From: Propionibacteriaceae bacterium
GTDB taxonomy: Bacteria > Actinomycetota > Actinomycetes > Propionibacteriales > Propionibacteriaceae
Length of the DNA: 44,879 nt
NCBI GenBank assembly: GCA_031272805.1
Contig: JAISTC010000148.1
Location: forward strand, 1-44,879
Direction of reading: 5' to 3'
This document shows, piece by piece, positions 25,929 to 33,829 of the stretch; the stretch's first letter is position 1, and each line of letters starts with the position of its first letter. The position numbers and the translations under genes were made by a program. The notes under the pieces were generated by a model. The model was not told where the DNA came from. It saw nothing but the letters and a program-made list of their open reading frames with translations, and ran no database searches.

Positions 25929-26735
25929 ATGAGCCGGCGCCGTGACCCGGTCGGCCTGCCGGGAGGGGTGTACGCGCTCGCGCTGGTGGGCGCGGGCCTG
26001 ATCCTCCTCCCGCTGGCCGCCCTGGTCACGCGCGTCGACTGGCCCAACTTCTGGCCGCTCGTGACGTCCGAGGCGTCGCGGGCGGCCTTCCTCCTGAGCG
26101 TGAAAACGTCCGGGACGGCGACGTGCCTCTGCGTCCTGCTGGGCATCCCGATGGCCCTCGTCCTGGCCCGCGCCCGCTTCCCCGGCCAGTCGGTCGTCCG
26201 CGCGCTCGTCCTGCTGCCCCTCGTCCTGCCGCCCGTCGTCGGCGGCCTCGCCCTCCTCTACACCTTCGGCCGCCGCGGCCTCCTCGGCCGCCACCTCGAG
26301 GTCATGGGCCTCCGCATCGCGTTCTCGACCACCGCCGTCGTCCTGGCCCAGACCTTCGTCGCCCTGCCCTTCCTCGTCCTGTCGCTGGAAGGGGCGCTGC
26401 GGATGCTGCCGCGCCACTACGAGGAGGTGGCCGCCACGCTCGGGGCCGGCCGCTGGGCGATGCTGTGGCACATCACGCTCCCCCTGGTCCTGCCCGGGTT
26501 GACGTCGGGGCTGGTCCTGTCGTTCGCCCGCGCCTTGGGCGAGTTCGGGGCGACGCTGACGTTCGCGGGGAGCCTCCAGGGCGTGACGCGGACGCTACCC
26601 CTGGAGATCTACCTGGAACGCGAGTCCGACCCCGACGCGGCCGTGGCCCTCTCCCTCATCCTGGTAGCGGTCGCCCTGGCCGTCGTCGGCCTGGCCACCC
26701 GCCGCGCCACGGCCAACTCAGACCCCGGCGACTAG
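25929..26735 (+). CDS. modB: Molybdate ABC transporter permease (ModB)
   Basis: This 268-residue membrane protein has five or six hydrophobic segments and the EAA coupling loop [22 protein letters not shown] (about residues 165-185), as in ModB. The conserved [11 protein letters not shown] and [15 protein letters not shown] segments are typical of molybdate permeases. I start at ATG 25929, 19 bases after modA, rather than the track's in-gene start. An ATPase is required for transport, but no modC follows: the gene is succeeded directly by a repeat and the minus-strand OB-fold gene. The missing ModC must be encoded elsewhere or the system borrows another ATPase. Confidence 0.93.
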   Translation: MSRRRDPVGLPGGVYALALVGAGLILLPLAALVTRVDWPNFWPLVTSEASRAAFLLSVKTSGTATCLCVLLGIPMALVLARARFPGQSVVRALVLLPLVLPPVVGGLALLYTFGRRGLLGRHLEVMGLRIAFSTTAVVLAQTFVALPFLVLSLEGALRMLPRHYEEVAATLGAGRWAMLWHITLPLVLPGLTSGLVLSFARALGEFGATLTFAGSLQGVTRTLPLEIYLERESDPDAAVALSLILVAVALAVVGLATRRATANSDPGD

Positions 26736-26753
26736 AAGGCCGGCCCAGGCCGA

Positions 26754-26832
26754 GGTATCAGGCTCCCTAGGCCGAGGTGTCAGGCTCCCCCGCCCTGGCG
26801 AGGAACGAGCCCAGGCGGGGGCACCTGATACC
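26754..26832. repeat. Nested palindromic repeat downstream of modB, family A related
   Basis: GGTATCAGG and CCTGATACC form the outer stem; CCCCCGCCCTGG and CCCAGGCGGGGG form a strong inner stem around CGAGGAACGAG. The CCGAGGTGTCAGGCTCCC unit inside matches the tandem units at 17.6 kb. It may terminate the mod transcript. Confidence 0.7.
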
Positions 26833-26860
26833 GCGGCCGACCCCACACACAACCCCCACC

Positions 26861-26929
26861 GGCCGAGGTATCTGACGCCGCCGCCCGGGCTCCTTCGTCG
26901 CCAAGGCCGCGGCATCAGACACCTCCGCC
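26861..26929. repeat. Palindromic intergenic repeat, family A, copy near mod genes (right)
   Basis: GGCCGAGGTATCTGACGCCGC and GCGGCATCAGACACCTCCGCC are inverted arms around the same conserved spacer as the copy at 24196, to which it is over 90% identical by eye. The mod cluster is thus bracketed by two directly oriented copies. Confidence 0.8.
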
Positions 26930-26949
26930 TCACCACCCAGGCCGCGGCA

Positions 26950-27315
26950 TCAGGCGGGTTCCAGCGTGTATGCCGGGTTGAATACCACCAGGCGGCCTCG
27001 GTCCGCCACGGCGCGGCCCGTCACGCGGAGCCGGCGCCCCGGCTCGATCCCGGGGACACCGGACCGGCCCATCCACACGAGCGTGAGCGTCCCCGTGGCG
27101 TCGGCCAGCCCGGCCTCGAACCACGGGCCCCCGGGCTCCGCCACGACCGCCGTGTCCACCACCTGGCCGCGCACGTCGACGCGGCAGCGCGCCGTCACCC
27201 GGCCGATCGGCGCGGGCCCGGCCGGGGCGTCGGGGGCGTCGTCGGACGGCGGCTCGTCGTCGGACCGGACCAACCGGTCGAGCGCGCGCCGCCAGAAACC
27301 GGGCTGATCGCTCAC
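26950..27315 (-). CDS. OB-fold nucleic-acid-binding domain protein
   Basis: This 121-residue protein has an Asp/Pro-rich N-terminal linker and an OB-fold of about 80 residues: CRVDVRGQVVDTAVVAEPG, LTLVWMGR, IEPGRRLRVTGRA, VVFNPAY. It resembles the small OB-fold proteins, RecG-wedge-like, that follow DUF3710 in actinobacteria; single-stranded nucleic acid binding is expected but not proven. GTG 27315 overlaps the DUF3710 stop by four bases, so it is the last gene of the dut operon. In related genomes a DUF3159 membrane protein and Trk genes usually follow; here a family A repeat and the mod cluster follow instead. Confidence 0.83.
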   Translation of the reverse strand: MSDQPGFWRRALDRLVRSDDEPPSDDAPDAPAGPAPIGRVTARCRVDVRGQVVDTAVVAEPGGPWFEAGLADATGTLTLVWMGRSGVPGIEPGRRLRVTGRAVADRGRLVVFNPAYTLEPA

Positions 27316-28088
27316 CGCTGCTCCGGCGGGTGCAGGGCCACGGGCGTGCCGGGCACCTGCGCGACGTCGCCCCGGCGGACGATGAGGTTGCGGAAGAACT
27401 CGCCCAGTTCGGCGGCCGGGCCCCGGTCCGCCGTGTCGAGCGCCGCCTTACCGAGGAGCCGGGCGTGGAGGAGCCAGCGCGGCCCGTGGACCAGCCAGTC
27501 GCGCAACTTCAGTTGCGCCTGCTGGCCGTCCGGTCCGGTCACGGGCATGACCCGCCGCAGTTCGGTCCCGAACGGGCCCTCCGCGATCTGGGCTTCCCCG
27601 CCGGCCTGGGCGGTCTCCTCCAGGAGGTGATGGCGCCACTCCGCCACGAACCCCTCGGTCCCGGGCGCGGCCAGGACGGAGACCTGGAGCGCGGAGTCGC
27701 CGGCGGCCACGATCAACGTATCGGCCTGCTTGGTCTTCTGGTCGACAACGAGCTGGATCTTGAGGTCCGGCTCGGGCGTCACGATCAGCGCGCCCAGGTC
27801 GACGCGCGCGATGTCGTCGGCGTCGAAGTCGACCTCGTCAATGTCGAACGGGCCGTCGGCCCGCCAATCCTGGGCGAAGTCGAGCTCCTCCCACTCGTCC
27901 GCCGGCTCGCGCCGCGGCGGCGCGTCCTCGCCGTCGTCGCCGTCGTAGTCGTCACGCTCGCCGCTGTCGTCATCGTCATCGTCGAACTCGTCGTCATCGA
28001 GCTCGTCGTCGAGCTCGTCGTCGTCCGGGCCGTCGAAAGCCTCGGGCTCGGCCGCGTCCTTGTGGCGCCGGAAAATCACGCTGTTCAC
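27312..28088 (-). CDS. DUF3710 family protein
   Basis: DUF3710 is a conserved actinobacterial family of unknown function, nearly always next to dut. The protein is 258 residues. An N-terminal stretch (about 10-65) is extremely acidic, with runs such as [20 protein letters not shown], far more than the family needs. The folded part follows: [40 protein letters not shown] and [38 protein letters not shown] 28088 overlaps the dut stop, so translation is coupled. It is cytosolic; no catalytic motif is recognisable. Confidence 0.9.
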   Translation of the reverse strand: MNSVIFRRHKDAAEPEAFDGPDDDELDDELDDDEFDDDDDDSGERDDYDGDDGEDAPPRREPADEWEELDFAQDWRADGPFDIDEVDFDADDIARVDLGALIVTPEPDLKIQLVVDQKTKQADTLIVAAGDSALQVSVLAAPGTEGFVAEWRHHLLEETAQAGGEAQIAEGPFGTELRRVMPVTGPDGQQAQLKLRDWLVHGPRWLLHARLLGKAALDTADRGPAAELGEFFRNLIVRRGDVAQVPGTPVALHPPEQR

Positions 28089-28612
28089 TCTCCCAGGGTC
28101 GGATGGTTCGGGTCCCGGTGGTCCGGGTTTGGTTCGTCCGGGTCAACGCTACGCCACATCGTGACGCCGCCGGTCGAGCCGTAGCCGCCCGCGCCCCGGG
28201 CGGTGTCATCCAGCTCCGCCACCTCGGCGAAGTCGGCTTGCTCGACGCGCTGGATGACGAGCTGGGCGATGAGGTCGCCGCGGTGCAGCTCAATCGGCGT
28301 CGTCCGGTCCGTGTTGAGGAGCGCGACCTTGATCTCGCCGCGGTAGCCCGCGTCGATCGTGCCGGGCGCGTTGACGATCGTCAGGCCGGCGCGCGCCGCC
28401 AGGCCGGAGCGGGGGTGGACGAGGCCGGCGTAGCCGGGCGGGATGGCCAGCGCCAGGCCGGTCCCGACCAACGCCCGCTCGCCCGGCGCCAGCGTGACGT
28501 CGCTAGCCGCGGCCAGGTCGGCGCCCGCGTCGCCCGGGTGCGCGTAGCGCGGCAGCGGCGCGTCGGGGTCGAGCCGCCGCACTTCGACGCGGACCGCGCT
28601 AGAGTCCGTCAT
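28085..28612 (-). CDS. dut: dUTP diphosphatase
   Basis: Dut hydrolyses dUTP to dUMP and pyrophosphate, keeping uracil out of DNA and supplying dTMP synthesis. The 175-residue sequence carries the trimeric dUTPase motifs: [10 protein letters not shown] (motif 1), [31 protein letters not shown] (motifs 2 and 3), [15 protein letters not shown] (motif 4) and the C-terminal [10 protein letters not shown] (motif 5). I choose ATG 28612, which gives the standard N-terminus; the track start adds 11 residues. It heads the operon with DUF3710 and the OB-fold gene and is divergent from DUF4235. Confidence 0.96.
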   Translation of the reverse strand: MTDSSAVRVEVRRLDPDAPLPRYAHPGDAGADLAAASDVTLAPGERALVGTGLALAIPPGYAGLVHPRSGLAARAGLTIVNAPGTIDAGYRGEIKVALLNTDRTTPIELHRGDLIAQLVIQRVEQADFAEVAELDDTARGAGGYGSTGGVTMWRSVDPDEPNPDHRDPNHPTLGE

Positions 28613-28662
28613 GATCCGTCCCCTCCGTCTTAGGATGAAGCCCACGACCCCAAGGAGGACCC

Positions 28663-28893
28663 ATGGACAAGGTCATCGTCAACAAAATGTACACAGCCGT
28701 CGCCAACGTCCTGTTCGCGACGGTGGGCGAGTTCCTCATCCACCGCGGCTGGGAGGCCGTGACCCATACCGCCCCGCCGGACATCAAAGACCCCGACACC
28801 TCCGTCAAGCGCCTCGCCACGTGGTTGGCCCTGTCCGCGGCGACGGCCGCCGCGGCCAGCGTCATCGCGTCCCGCACCACGCTCAAGAAATAG
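28663..28893 (+). CDS. DUF4235 family small membrane protein
   Basis: This 76-residue protein fits DUF4235: two hydrophobic stretches ([18 protein letters not shown] and [20 protein letters not shown]) separated by a polar loop with Trp and Pro ([17 protein letters not shown]). It should sit in the plasma membrane with short ends. Start ATG 28663 follows AAGGAGG at ideal spacing. It lies between the divergent dut operon and the convergent DUF4193 gene, its normal neighbourhood in actinobacteria. Function unknown. Confidence 0.87.
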   Translation: MDKVIVNKMYTAVANVLFATVGEFLIHRGWEAVTHTAPPDIKDPDTSVKRLATWLALSAATAAAASVIASRTTLKK

Positions 28894-28953
28894 CGCCCAC
28901 GCCTCGGCGGCGCGGGCTCCGAGCGTGTGACCTGGTGGGCCACATGACCGCGC

Positions 28954-29250
28954 CTACACGCAGTCGACGCAGTACGGCAGCCCGTTCTTGGTCGCGGCGA
29001 TCTGGGACCGGTGTTTGACGAGGAAACAGCCCGCGCACGTGAACTCGTCCGCCTGGCGCGGCAGCACGCGGACGGTCAGCTCCTCGTGGGAGAGATCGGC
29101 GCCCGGCAACTCGAATGTTTCGGCGGCTTCGGCTTCGTCTTCGTCGACCTTGCCCGAATTTTTGTCGTTGCGGCGTGACTTGAGCTCCTCGATGCTGTCT
29201 TCACCGATTTCCTCGTCTGACTTACGGGGGGCGTCGTAGTCGGTCGCCAT
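28954..29250 (-). CDS. DUF4193 family zinc-ribbon-like protein
   Basis: The 98-residue protein is a member of DUF4193, conserved across actinomycetes. It begins MATDYDAPRKSDEE, contains an acidic, unstructured middle (DEDEAEAAETFELPGADLSHEEL) and ends with a compact zinc-binding module having CAGC and a terminal CVDC (residues about 74 and 95). I start at ATG 29250 because AGGAAGG lies upstream; the track ORF extends 45 residues further without support. It is cytosolic. The role is unknown, though the family is often near sepH, as here. Confidence 0.9.
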   Translation of the reverse strand: MATDYDAPRKSDEEIGEDSIEELKSRRNDKNSGKVDEDEAEAAETFELPGADLSHEELTVRVLPRQADEFTCAGCFLVKHRSQIAATKNGLPYCVDCV

Positions 29251-29499
29251 CATCACCTTCCTGGTTGCGCAGACAAGGCCCTTGTGTACCACATCGGACC
29301 CCATCGATCCACCCCGCGGGCGGACGGACGTGGATTGTAGCGTCTCGGACAAGGCGTCACGACCGCACTCGTCCGCCCGCGTCAAGTCACGGGATCTGGG
29401 TCACGCGCGGCGCGGGCGGCGGCGGGACGGGCCGAGTTCCACTAAGTTGGGTGGCAGTATGAGTGCCTGTATGAGTGCGACGACTCCGTGGGAGACCTG

Positions 29500-30561
29500 A
29501 TGGAAGCCTTGACACCGCGAGAGATCCAGACGCGGATCCGCTCCGGCCAGTCGCTTTCCGACGTCGTCAAGCTGGCCGGCATGAGCGCCGACCGGGTGGA
29601 GGCGTTCGCCGCGCCGGTCCTGGCCGAGCGCGAGCACATCGCCGCCCTGGCCTTGGCGTCGCCCGTGCGGCGGGCGGGCGAGCCGAGTTCGCACCGGGGG
29701 CTGCGCCAGGTCGTGGCCGAGCGGCTGCTGAGCCGCGGCCTCGACATCGACCAGGTCGAGTGGGACGCCTGGCGCCGCTCGGACGCCCGCTGGATCGCGG
29801 AGGCGCGCTACCAGTCGGGCGGGGCGAAACACGTGGCCCGCTTCATCTTCGACAACCACGGCCGCTTCTCCGTCGCCGACGACGACGAGGCCCGCTGGCT
29901 CATCGGCGACCCCTCGGCGTCGCATGGCCCGCAGTCCGGGCGCCGCCGTGACGCCGACGACTCCGAGCCGACCGTCGACCTGGCCTCCCCCGCCTCGCCG
30001 GTCCCAACCGTGGACTCGGACTCGGACTCGGCCGACGACTTCGGGGACTTCGGCTTCGACGGCGAGCCGGAGCTCACTCCCCCGGACTCCTGGGCGGCCG
30101 ACGGCCTCGAACACTCGCACCCGCTCGTGACGCCGAGCTGGCTCGACGTGCCGGAGTCCCAGCTCGCGGCCGCCGAGGAGACGCTGGAGCCCGGCCACCG
30201 CTCCACGCTCGACTCCCTCTACGACATGATCTCGGTCATCGAGGAGGACTCGGTCAAGATCTACCGCGGCCTGCGCGAACCGCTGCCGGGCTTCGGCGAA
30301 GCGGAGTTCGAGGTGCCGGCGAGCCCGGCCAGTGCGGCGAGTGCGGCCGGCGCCGCGTCGGTGCCTGCGACGGCTCCGGCCGTGACGCCCGCGGCACCGG
30401 CGTCCCCCGTGACCGCCGACACCGCGGCGGAGAAACCGGAGAAGACGGGCAAGATCGTCCCCCTGAACCCGGCGCCGAAGCGCCGCAGCAGCAAGCGGGC
30501 CAGGGCATCAGTCCCCAGCTGGGACGAAATCATGTTCGGCGGCCCGCCCCCAGCAAGCTAG
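29500..30561 (+). CDS. sepH: Septation protein SepH (DUF3071), N-terminally short
   Basis: SepH binds FtsZ and promotes ring assembly in actinobacteria. The 353-residue sequence begins at MEALTPREIQTRIRSGQSLS, which matches the middle of normal SepH: the AERE-ending helix-turn-helix region (VKLAGMSADRVEAFAAPVLAERE) and WDAWRRSDARW, RFIFDNHGRFSVAD follow. The usual beta-rich 60-70 residues before this point are absent: an in-frame TAA at 29443 precedes it, and no reading frame upstream shows similarity. After residue 140 the sequence is acidic and low complexity, and the C-terminus is basic (PKRRSSKRARAS). The start could be GTG 29488 or ATG 29500. Normal neighbours (DUF4193, dut) suggest it is the true orthologue. 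Confidence 0.88.
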   Translation: MEALTPREIQTRIRSGQSLSDVVKLAGMSADRVEAFAAPVLAEREHIAALALASPVRRAGEPSSHRGLRQVVAERLLSRGLDIDQVEWDAWRRSDARWIAEARYQSGGAKHVARFIFDNHGRFSVADDDEARWLIGDPSASHGPQSGRRRDADDSEPTVDLASPASPVPTVDSDSDSADDFGDFGFDGEPELTPPDSWAADGLEHSHPLVTPSWLDVPESQLAAAEETLEPGHRSTLDSLYDMISVIEEDSVKIYRGLREPLPGFGEAEFEVPASPASAASAAGAASVPATAPAVTPAAPASPVTADTAAEKPEKTGKIVPLNPAPKRRSSKRARASVPSWDEIMFGGPPPAS

Positions 30562-30602
30562 ACCGGACCGCCCCCACCGACCCCGCCCCCGACCCCGGGA
30601 GC

Positions 30603-30669
30603 CGATTGAGCGATCCTCGCCGTCGGAGCCCGCAACACGCCGGGTTCCGTGGCGAGGATCGCTCAATCG
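30603..30669. repeat. Palindromic intergenic repeat, family B, copy 1
   Basis: CGATTGAGCGATCCTCGCC and its exact reverse complement form 19-bp arms, and the interior GGAGCCCG/CGGGTTCC extends the stem to about 27 bp with a GU pair. It lies between the convergent sepH and binding-protein genes. The arm core GATTGAGCGATCCT recurs at 44592. Confidence 0.8.
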
Positions 30670-30703
30670 CTGGTCTGGCGGAGGGGCCGTCCCCTCGTGT
30701 GTC

Positions 30704-32029
30704 TTAGCCCTGCGCCTCGCGCGCTTGGTCGACGAAGACCTGCCACTTCGTGGCCGCTTCTTGCGGGGTCGACTGGCCGACCAGCACGCTCAGCGAGAGC
30801 TGGCCGAAGTTGCCGAAACCGGGCACGGACTGGTTGAAGGCCGGGGTCGTGGTCGGATCCTGGAGGATCTGGTCCAGGGACACGTACATCTCCCCCATGT
30901 CGGTCGGCGGGTTGGCCGTGTCGAGCGTCGGCGCGCACTTGGCCTCGTCGACGTAGGCCTGGTAGCCGGTCCCTGTGGCAAAGGCGATGAAGTCCTTCGC
31001 CACGGCCTCCTTGGCCGCGTCGCCCGTAGTCGGCACGAAGTAGCTGCCGCCCGGGCTGGCCGAGTAGGAGCCGATGCCCTTCTCGGCCGAGATCGCGCCG
31101 TAGCCGACCTTCGCGTCGACGGCGGCGGTGTTGCCCGGGTCCTCGGCGTAGAACAGGTCGATGAAGTCCGAGGGCAGGATGGCGAAGGCGGCCGTGCCGT
31201 CGTAGACGGCCTTGATCGAGTCCTGGTATGTGGCCGTGGCGACGTCGCTGTTGAGGCAGCCCGCCTGGCGCAGGTTGTCGACCGCCGTCAGTCCCGCGAC
31301 GATGGGCCCATCCGGGTCGTCCACCGTGACGGTCCCCGCGGCCACCGCCTGGCCCCAGGCGTCGTCCGCGTTGAAATCGGCCATGTAGGCGAACCCGGCG
31401 ATCATGTTGGCGGGGAACTCCGACCCGCCGCCGACGAACACCTCGACCGCCCCGGTCGCCGTGATCGCCGCGCACTCCTCCTGCAGCTCGGTGTAGTTGG
31501 TCGGCACGGCGACGCCCGCGGCCTTCAGGACGTCCTTGTTGTAGTACAGGCCGTACGAGCTGATCGGCCCGAGGGCGACGCCGAGGACCTTGCCGTCGAG
31601 CGCGCCGGAGGTGTTGATGAGGTGGCTGGTGAAGTCCATGTCGGAGAGGTCGACCATGTTCTGCCCCATGTTGAGCTGGCGCATGTCCTGCGGCGCGGGC
31701 GAGTATTCGAGGAGGTCGGGCCGGTCCCCGGCCGCCCACTTGGTCTGGACCGCCGTCGTGTACGTGTCGGCGGGGAAATCGAGCAGCTCGATCGTGTTGC
31801 CGGAATAGGCCTCATAAGCCTTGTAGAGGTTGAGCAGCGCGTCCGTATCGGCGGAGTTGTGCCACAGCGTGATGGTCACGCTCGTGGCGGCCGGAGCTTC
31901 GGAGCTGGCGGCACCGGCGGCAGAGGTCTGCCCGCCGGTCGTGCCCGAGCCGCTGGAACAAGCGGCCAGGAAGAGGGCGCCGGCGGCCGTAGCGACGACC
32001 GCCACGCGGCGCAAGGAGTTGGAAGACAT
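30704..32029 (-). CDS. ABC sugar-type substrate-binding lipoprotein, orphan paralogue
   Basis: The 441-residue exported lipoprotein has lipobox FLAAC near residue 24 and the family 1 (MalE/UgpB-like) binding fold: VTITLWHNSADTDALLNLYKA, KTKWAAGDRPDLLEY-type segment (TKWAAGDRPDLLEYSPAPQ) and a C-terminal TPQEAATKWQVFVDQ. It is about 70-75% identical by eye to the protein at 43108, including the N-terminal MSSNSLRRVAVVATAAGALF. No permease or ATPase follows it; the nearest compatible permeases are those at 41296-43070, which are adjacent to the paralogue. It likely shares them. Promoter and leader sequences upstream are also shared with the paralogue. Confidence 0.9.
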   Translation of the reverse strand: MSSNSLRRVAVVATAAGALFLAACSSGSGTTGGQTSAAGAASSEAPAATSVTITLWHNSADTDALLNLYKAYEAYSGNTIELLDFPADTYTTAVQTKWAAGDRPDLLEYSPAPQDMRQLNMGQNMVDLSDMDFTSHLINTSGALDGKVLGVALGPISSYGLYYNKDVLKAAGVAVPTNYTELQEECAAITATGAVEVFVGGGSEFPANMIAGFAYMADFNADDAWGQAVAAGTVTVDDPDGPIVAGLTAVDNLRQAGCLNSDVATATYQDSIKAVYDGTAAFAILPSDFIDLFYAEDPGNTAAVDAKVGYGAISAEKGIGSYSASPGGSYFVPTTGDAAKEAVAKDFIAFATGTGYQAYVDEAKCAPTLDTANPPTDMGEMYVSLDQILQDPTTTPAFNQSVPGFGNFGQLSLSVLVGQSTPQEAATKWQVFVDQAREAQG

Positions 32030-32057
32030 CTTTCATCCTCGTCTTTGAGAAGGGGTT

Positions 32058-32082
32058 CCGCGGCAGTGCGGCGCTGCCGCGG
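32058..32082 (-). other. Leader hairpin upstream of orphan binding protein
   Basis: CCGCGGCAG and CTGCCGCGG form a perfect 9-bp stem with a 7-base loop in the predicted 5' leader. An almost identical hairpin, with one mismatch, precedes the paralogue at 44462. Confidence 0.6.
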
Positions 32083-32127
32083 CGGGGTAACCCAAGGGTC
32101 ACGGAGTTAATAGTTTTGTCTATGTAT

Positions 32128-32156
32128 TAGTTACTACTACCGAAGTATTCTGTCAA
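32128..32156 (-). promoter_or_regulatory. Promoter of orphan binding protein
   Basis: On the minus strand TTGACA (32156-32151) is followed after 17 bases by TAACTA (32133-32128). The block is conserved with 44532-44560, including GTAACTAATACA and AGACAAAAC downstream, which shows that the two genes share a promoter type. The stretch 32030-32188 contains only this and the leader hairpin. Confidence 0.7.
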
Positions 32157-32188
32157 GATTCCCCAGGTCACAGCTTGGTAACGGCCGG

Positions 32189-32695
32189 TCAGGCCAGGGC
32201 GACGGCCACGGCCACGATCCAGAGGACGTTGAGCAGCGCGCTGGCGTGGCGGGCCCAGGCGGCCGGGCGCCCGCGCCGGACCCGGCCGGCCAGGCGGGCG
32301 ACGAAGGCCGCCGCCAGCGCCGTCCCGATGAGGCCGAGTTCCGGCCCGCCGGACCAGCCGGCGCCGAGCAGCCAGAGGCAGGCGACCAGGTGGAGCCCCT
32401 CCCGGATGGGGCCGGCGTCGATGGCCGCCCCGGCCAGCCCGGCGACCTCCAGCGCCATGTCGGCCAGCATCCAGGCGAAGCCCGCCGCCTCCGCCCAGGC
32501 GGGGGCGGGCAGGGCCGCGACCGCGGGCAGCATGAGGGCGTGGTAGGCGAGGCCGCAGACGTGGGCCGGCCGGCCCGCCAGAGGGCGAAGACGCCACCGG
32601 CCGGCCCGCGGGCCGTCCCGGTGCCCCGGCAGGGGAATGTGGAAGGCCGCGAACGCCACCGCCGCCGCCAGCGTCGTGACGACCGCCCACGCCAT
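32189..32695 (-). CDS. Predicted small integral membrane protein, unknown function
   Basis: The 168-residue sequence is very hydrophobic with about five segments: WAVVTTLAAAVAFAAFHI, ALMLPAVAALPAPAWAE, AWMLADMALEVAGLAGAAID, LHLVACLWLLGAGW and ASALLNVLWIVAVAVALA. I recognise no family. The codon pattern looks like its neighbours. Start ATG 32695 has GGAAGGGAG upstream at slightly long spacing. It is in the same orientation as and 64 bases beyond the phloretin-hydrolase-like gene, so it may be transcribed with it and could be involved in its substrate transport, which is inference. Confidence 0.62.
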   Translation of the reverse strand: MAWAVVTTLAAAVAFAAFHIPLPGHRDGPRAGRWRLRPLAGRPAHVCGLAYHALMLPAVAALPAPAWAEAAGFAWMLADMALEVAGLAGAAIDAGPIREGLHLVACLWLLGAGWSGGPELGLIGTALAAAFVARLAGRVRRGRPAAWARHASALLNVLWIVAVAVALA

Positions 32696-32759
32696 GGCCC
32701 GCTCCCTTCCCCCGCGCCGTCAAGGTTCATCGTGACACACCCGCGTCCCGGCCACCCGG

Positions 32760-33635
32760 TCAGTCGGCGTCGTCGGGGAGGTCCTTGTATCTGGCGTAGA
32801 GCTCGGGCAGGAACTTGCCCAACTGCTGGGCCTCGACCGTGCCGTGCGTGACGACCTTCTTGAGGTACGCCTCGGTCAACATCCAGTCGGGCGTCGAGGT
32901 GTCGATGGCGAGTGCGCCGTCGGCTACGCCCCAGCCGATCCATTCCCGCGTGATCTTCTCCAGGACGCCCCACGGGTTGATGCGCGTCAGCGTCAGGAAC
33001 AGGTGGGTCCCGGGGAGATCGGTCGAGGGGTCGTCGCGCGGGTGGAACGACTCGGTGGCACAGTCGACCCAACAACCGGCCTCCTGCAGGGCCTCCCATC
33101 GGGCAGTGGTCAGGCCGAAGTCACGCGGGTCGAGGGCGTGGCGGATCGAGCCGAGCATCTCCTCCCCCTCCCCCAGGTCGAGCGACTCGACCGTGAAGAT
33201 GCCGCCGGACTTGTCGTGGCCGTTGAGGAAGTAGTGGTCCCAGTGGTCGGCCGGGTTCCAGATCTTGTAGCGCAGGTTGCCCTGGCCAGGCGGCATGTGG
33301 GCCGAGTGGATGTTGATCCAGCGGAAGTACCAGGCCAGCATCGCGGGCGTGCAACCGGGGTAGGTCGTGTAGGACGCGATGTAGCCCGTGCCGTCGTGGC
33401 GCAGGCAGTAGCCGTACTCGGCGGCCTGGTAGCCGACCGGCTGGAGGATGTCCAGCCAGTCCTCGGGCGGCGTGGCGGCCGACTCGTCGAGCGGCATCCG
33501 GTCGAGCAGTTCCTGCTGCAACGGCCCCGGGCGGTGGAGCGGCAGGTCGAAGTACCGGGCGAGAGGCAGGGCCCGTTCTTCGGGCGACAGGGTCTGGCGC
33601 TTGGTCACGAGCAAGGCATTCGGATAGTCGGTCAC
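32760..33635 (-). CDS. Phloretin/DAPG hydrolase-like protein (PhlG-type C-C hydrolase)
   Basis: The protein (291 residues from the start used here) matches the DAPG-hydrolase family, zinc enzymes that cleave the C-C bond between an aromatic ring and an acyl group (diacetylphloroglucinol, phloretin). The family segments YPGCTPAMLAWYFRWINIHSAHM and WNPADHWDHYFLNG are clear and supply several His/Glu/Asp for zinc; the C-terminus contains ITREWIGWGV and a Trp-rich segment. I prefer GTG 33635, with GGAGG 5 bases upstream, to the track start at 33665. It is divergent from a marR gene across a region with strong palindromes, so it is probably the regulator's target. The exact substrate cannot be read. 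Confidence 0.85.
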   Translation of the reverse strand: MTDYPNALLVTKRQTLSPEERALPLARYFDLPLHRPGPLQQELLDRMPLDESAATPPEDWLDILQPVGYQAAEYGYCLRHDGTGYIASYTTYPGCTPAMLAWYFRWINIHSAHMPPGQGNLRYKIWNPADHWDHYFLNGHDKSGGIFTVESLDLGEGEEMLGSIRHALDPRDFGLTTARWEALQEAGCWVDCATESFHPRDDPSTDLPGTHLFLTLTRINPWGVLEKITREWIGWGVADGALAIDTSTPDWMLTEAYLKKVVTHGTVEAQQLGKFLPELYARYKDLPDDAD

Positions 33636-33716
33636 GACATCCTCCAGAGGGTTGGCGACGGCCACCGGGCGACCTCGGCCTGCGATGGCCCTGGCTTCGC
33701 CCGATTTACTTCATCA

Positions 33717-33730
33717 TACTTAACTAAGTA
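33717..33730. promoter_or_regulatory. MarR-type operator palindrome 1
   Basis: TACTTA AC TAAGTA is a perfect 6+6 palindrome in the gap between the phloretin-hydrolase-like gene and the divergent marR gene. The AT-rich island is typical of MarR operators. Confidence 0.6.
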
Positions 33731-33751
33731 GTTCGGATGCAAGAACTACTT
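33726..33751. promoter_or_regulatory. MarR-type operator palindrome 2
   Basis: AAGTAGTTC and GAACTACTT form perfect 9-bp arms separated by 8 bases, overlapping palindrome 1. Two overlapping sites suggest cooperative binding by the MarR protein encoded at 33830. Confidence 0.65.
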
Positions 33752-33829
33752 CGCAGTTCGGGGCGGCCCCGTCCCGGCGGCCTCCGCCGGTGCTAGCCTG
33801 CCCTTGAGACACGACGGGCGGAGAAGCGG

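Noticed and set aside
29265-29500. Small plus-strand ORFs before sepH
   Set aside because: No similarity to the missing SepH N-terminus in any frame, no ribosome site, and Arg/Ser-rich content typical of spurious frames.
30725-32110. Plus-strand ORF of 461 codons opposite the orphan binding protein, and the similar 663-codon ORF at 42601
   Set aside because: Both are shadows of the same paralogous binding-protein genes, which is why they look alike.
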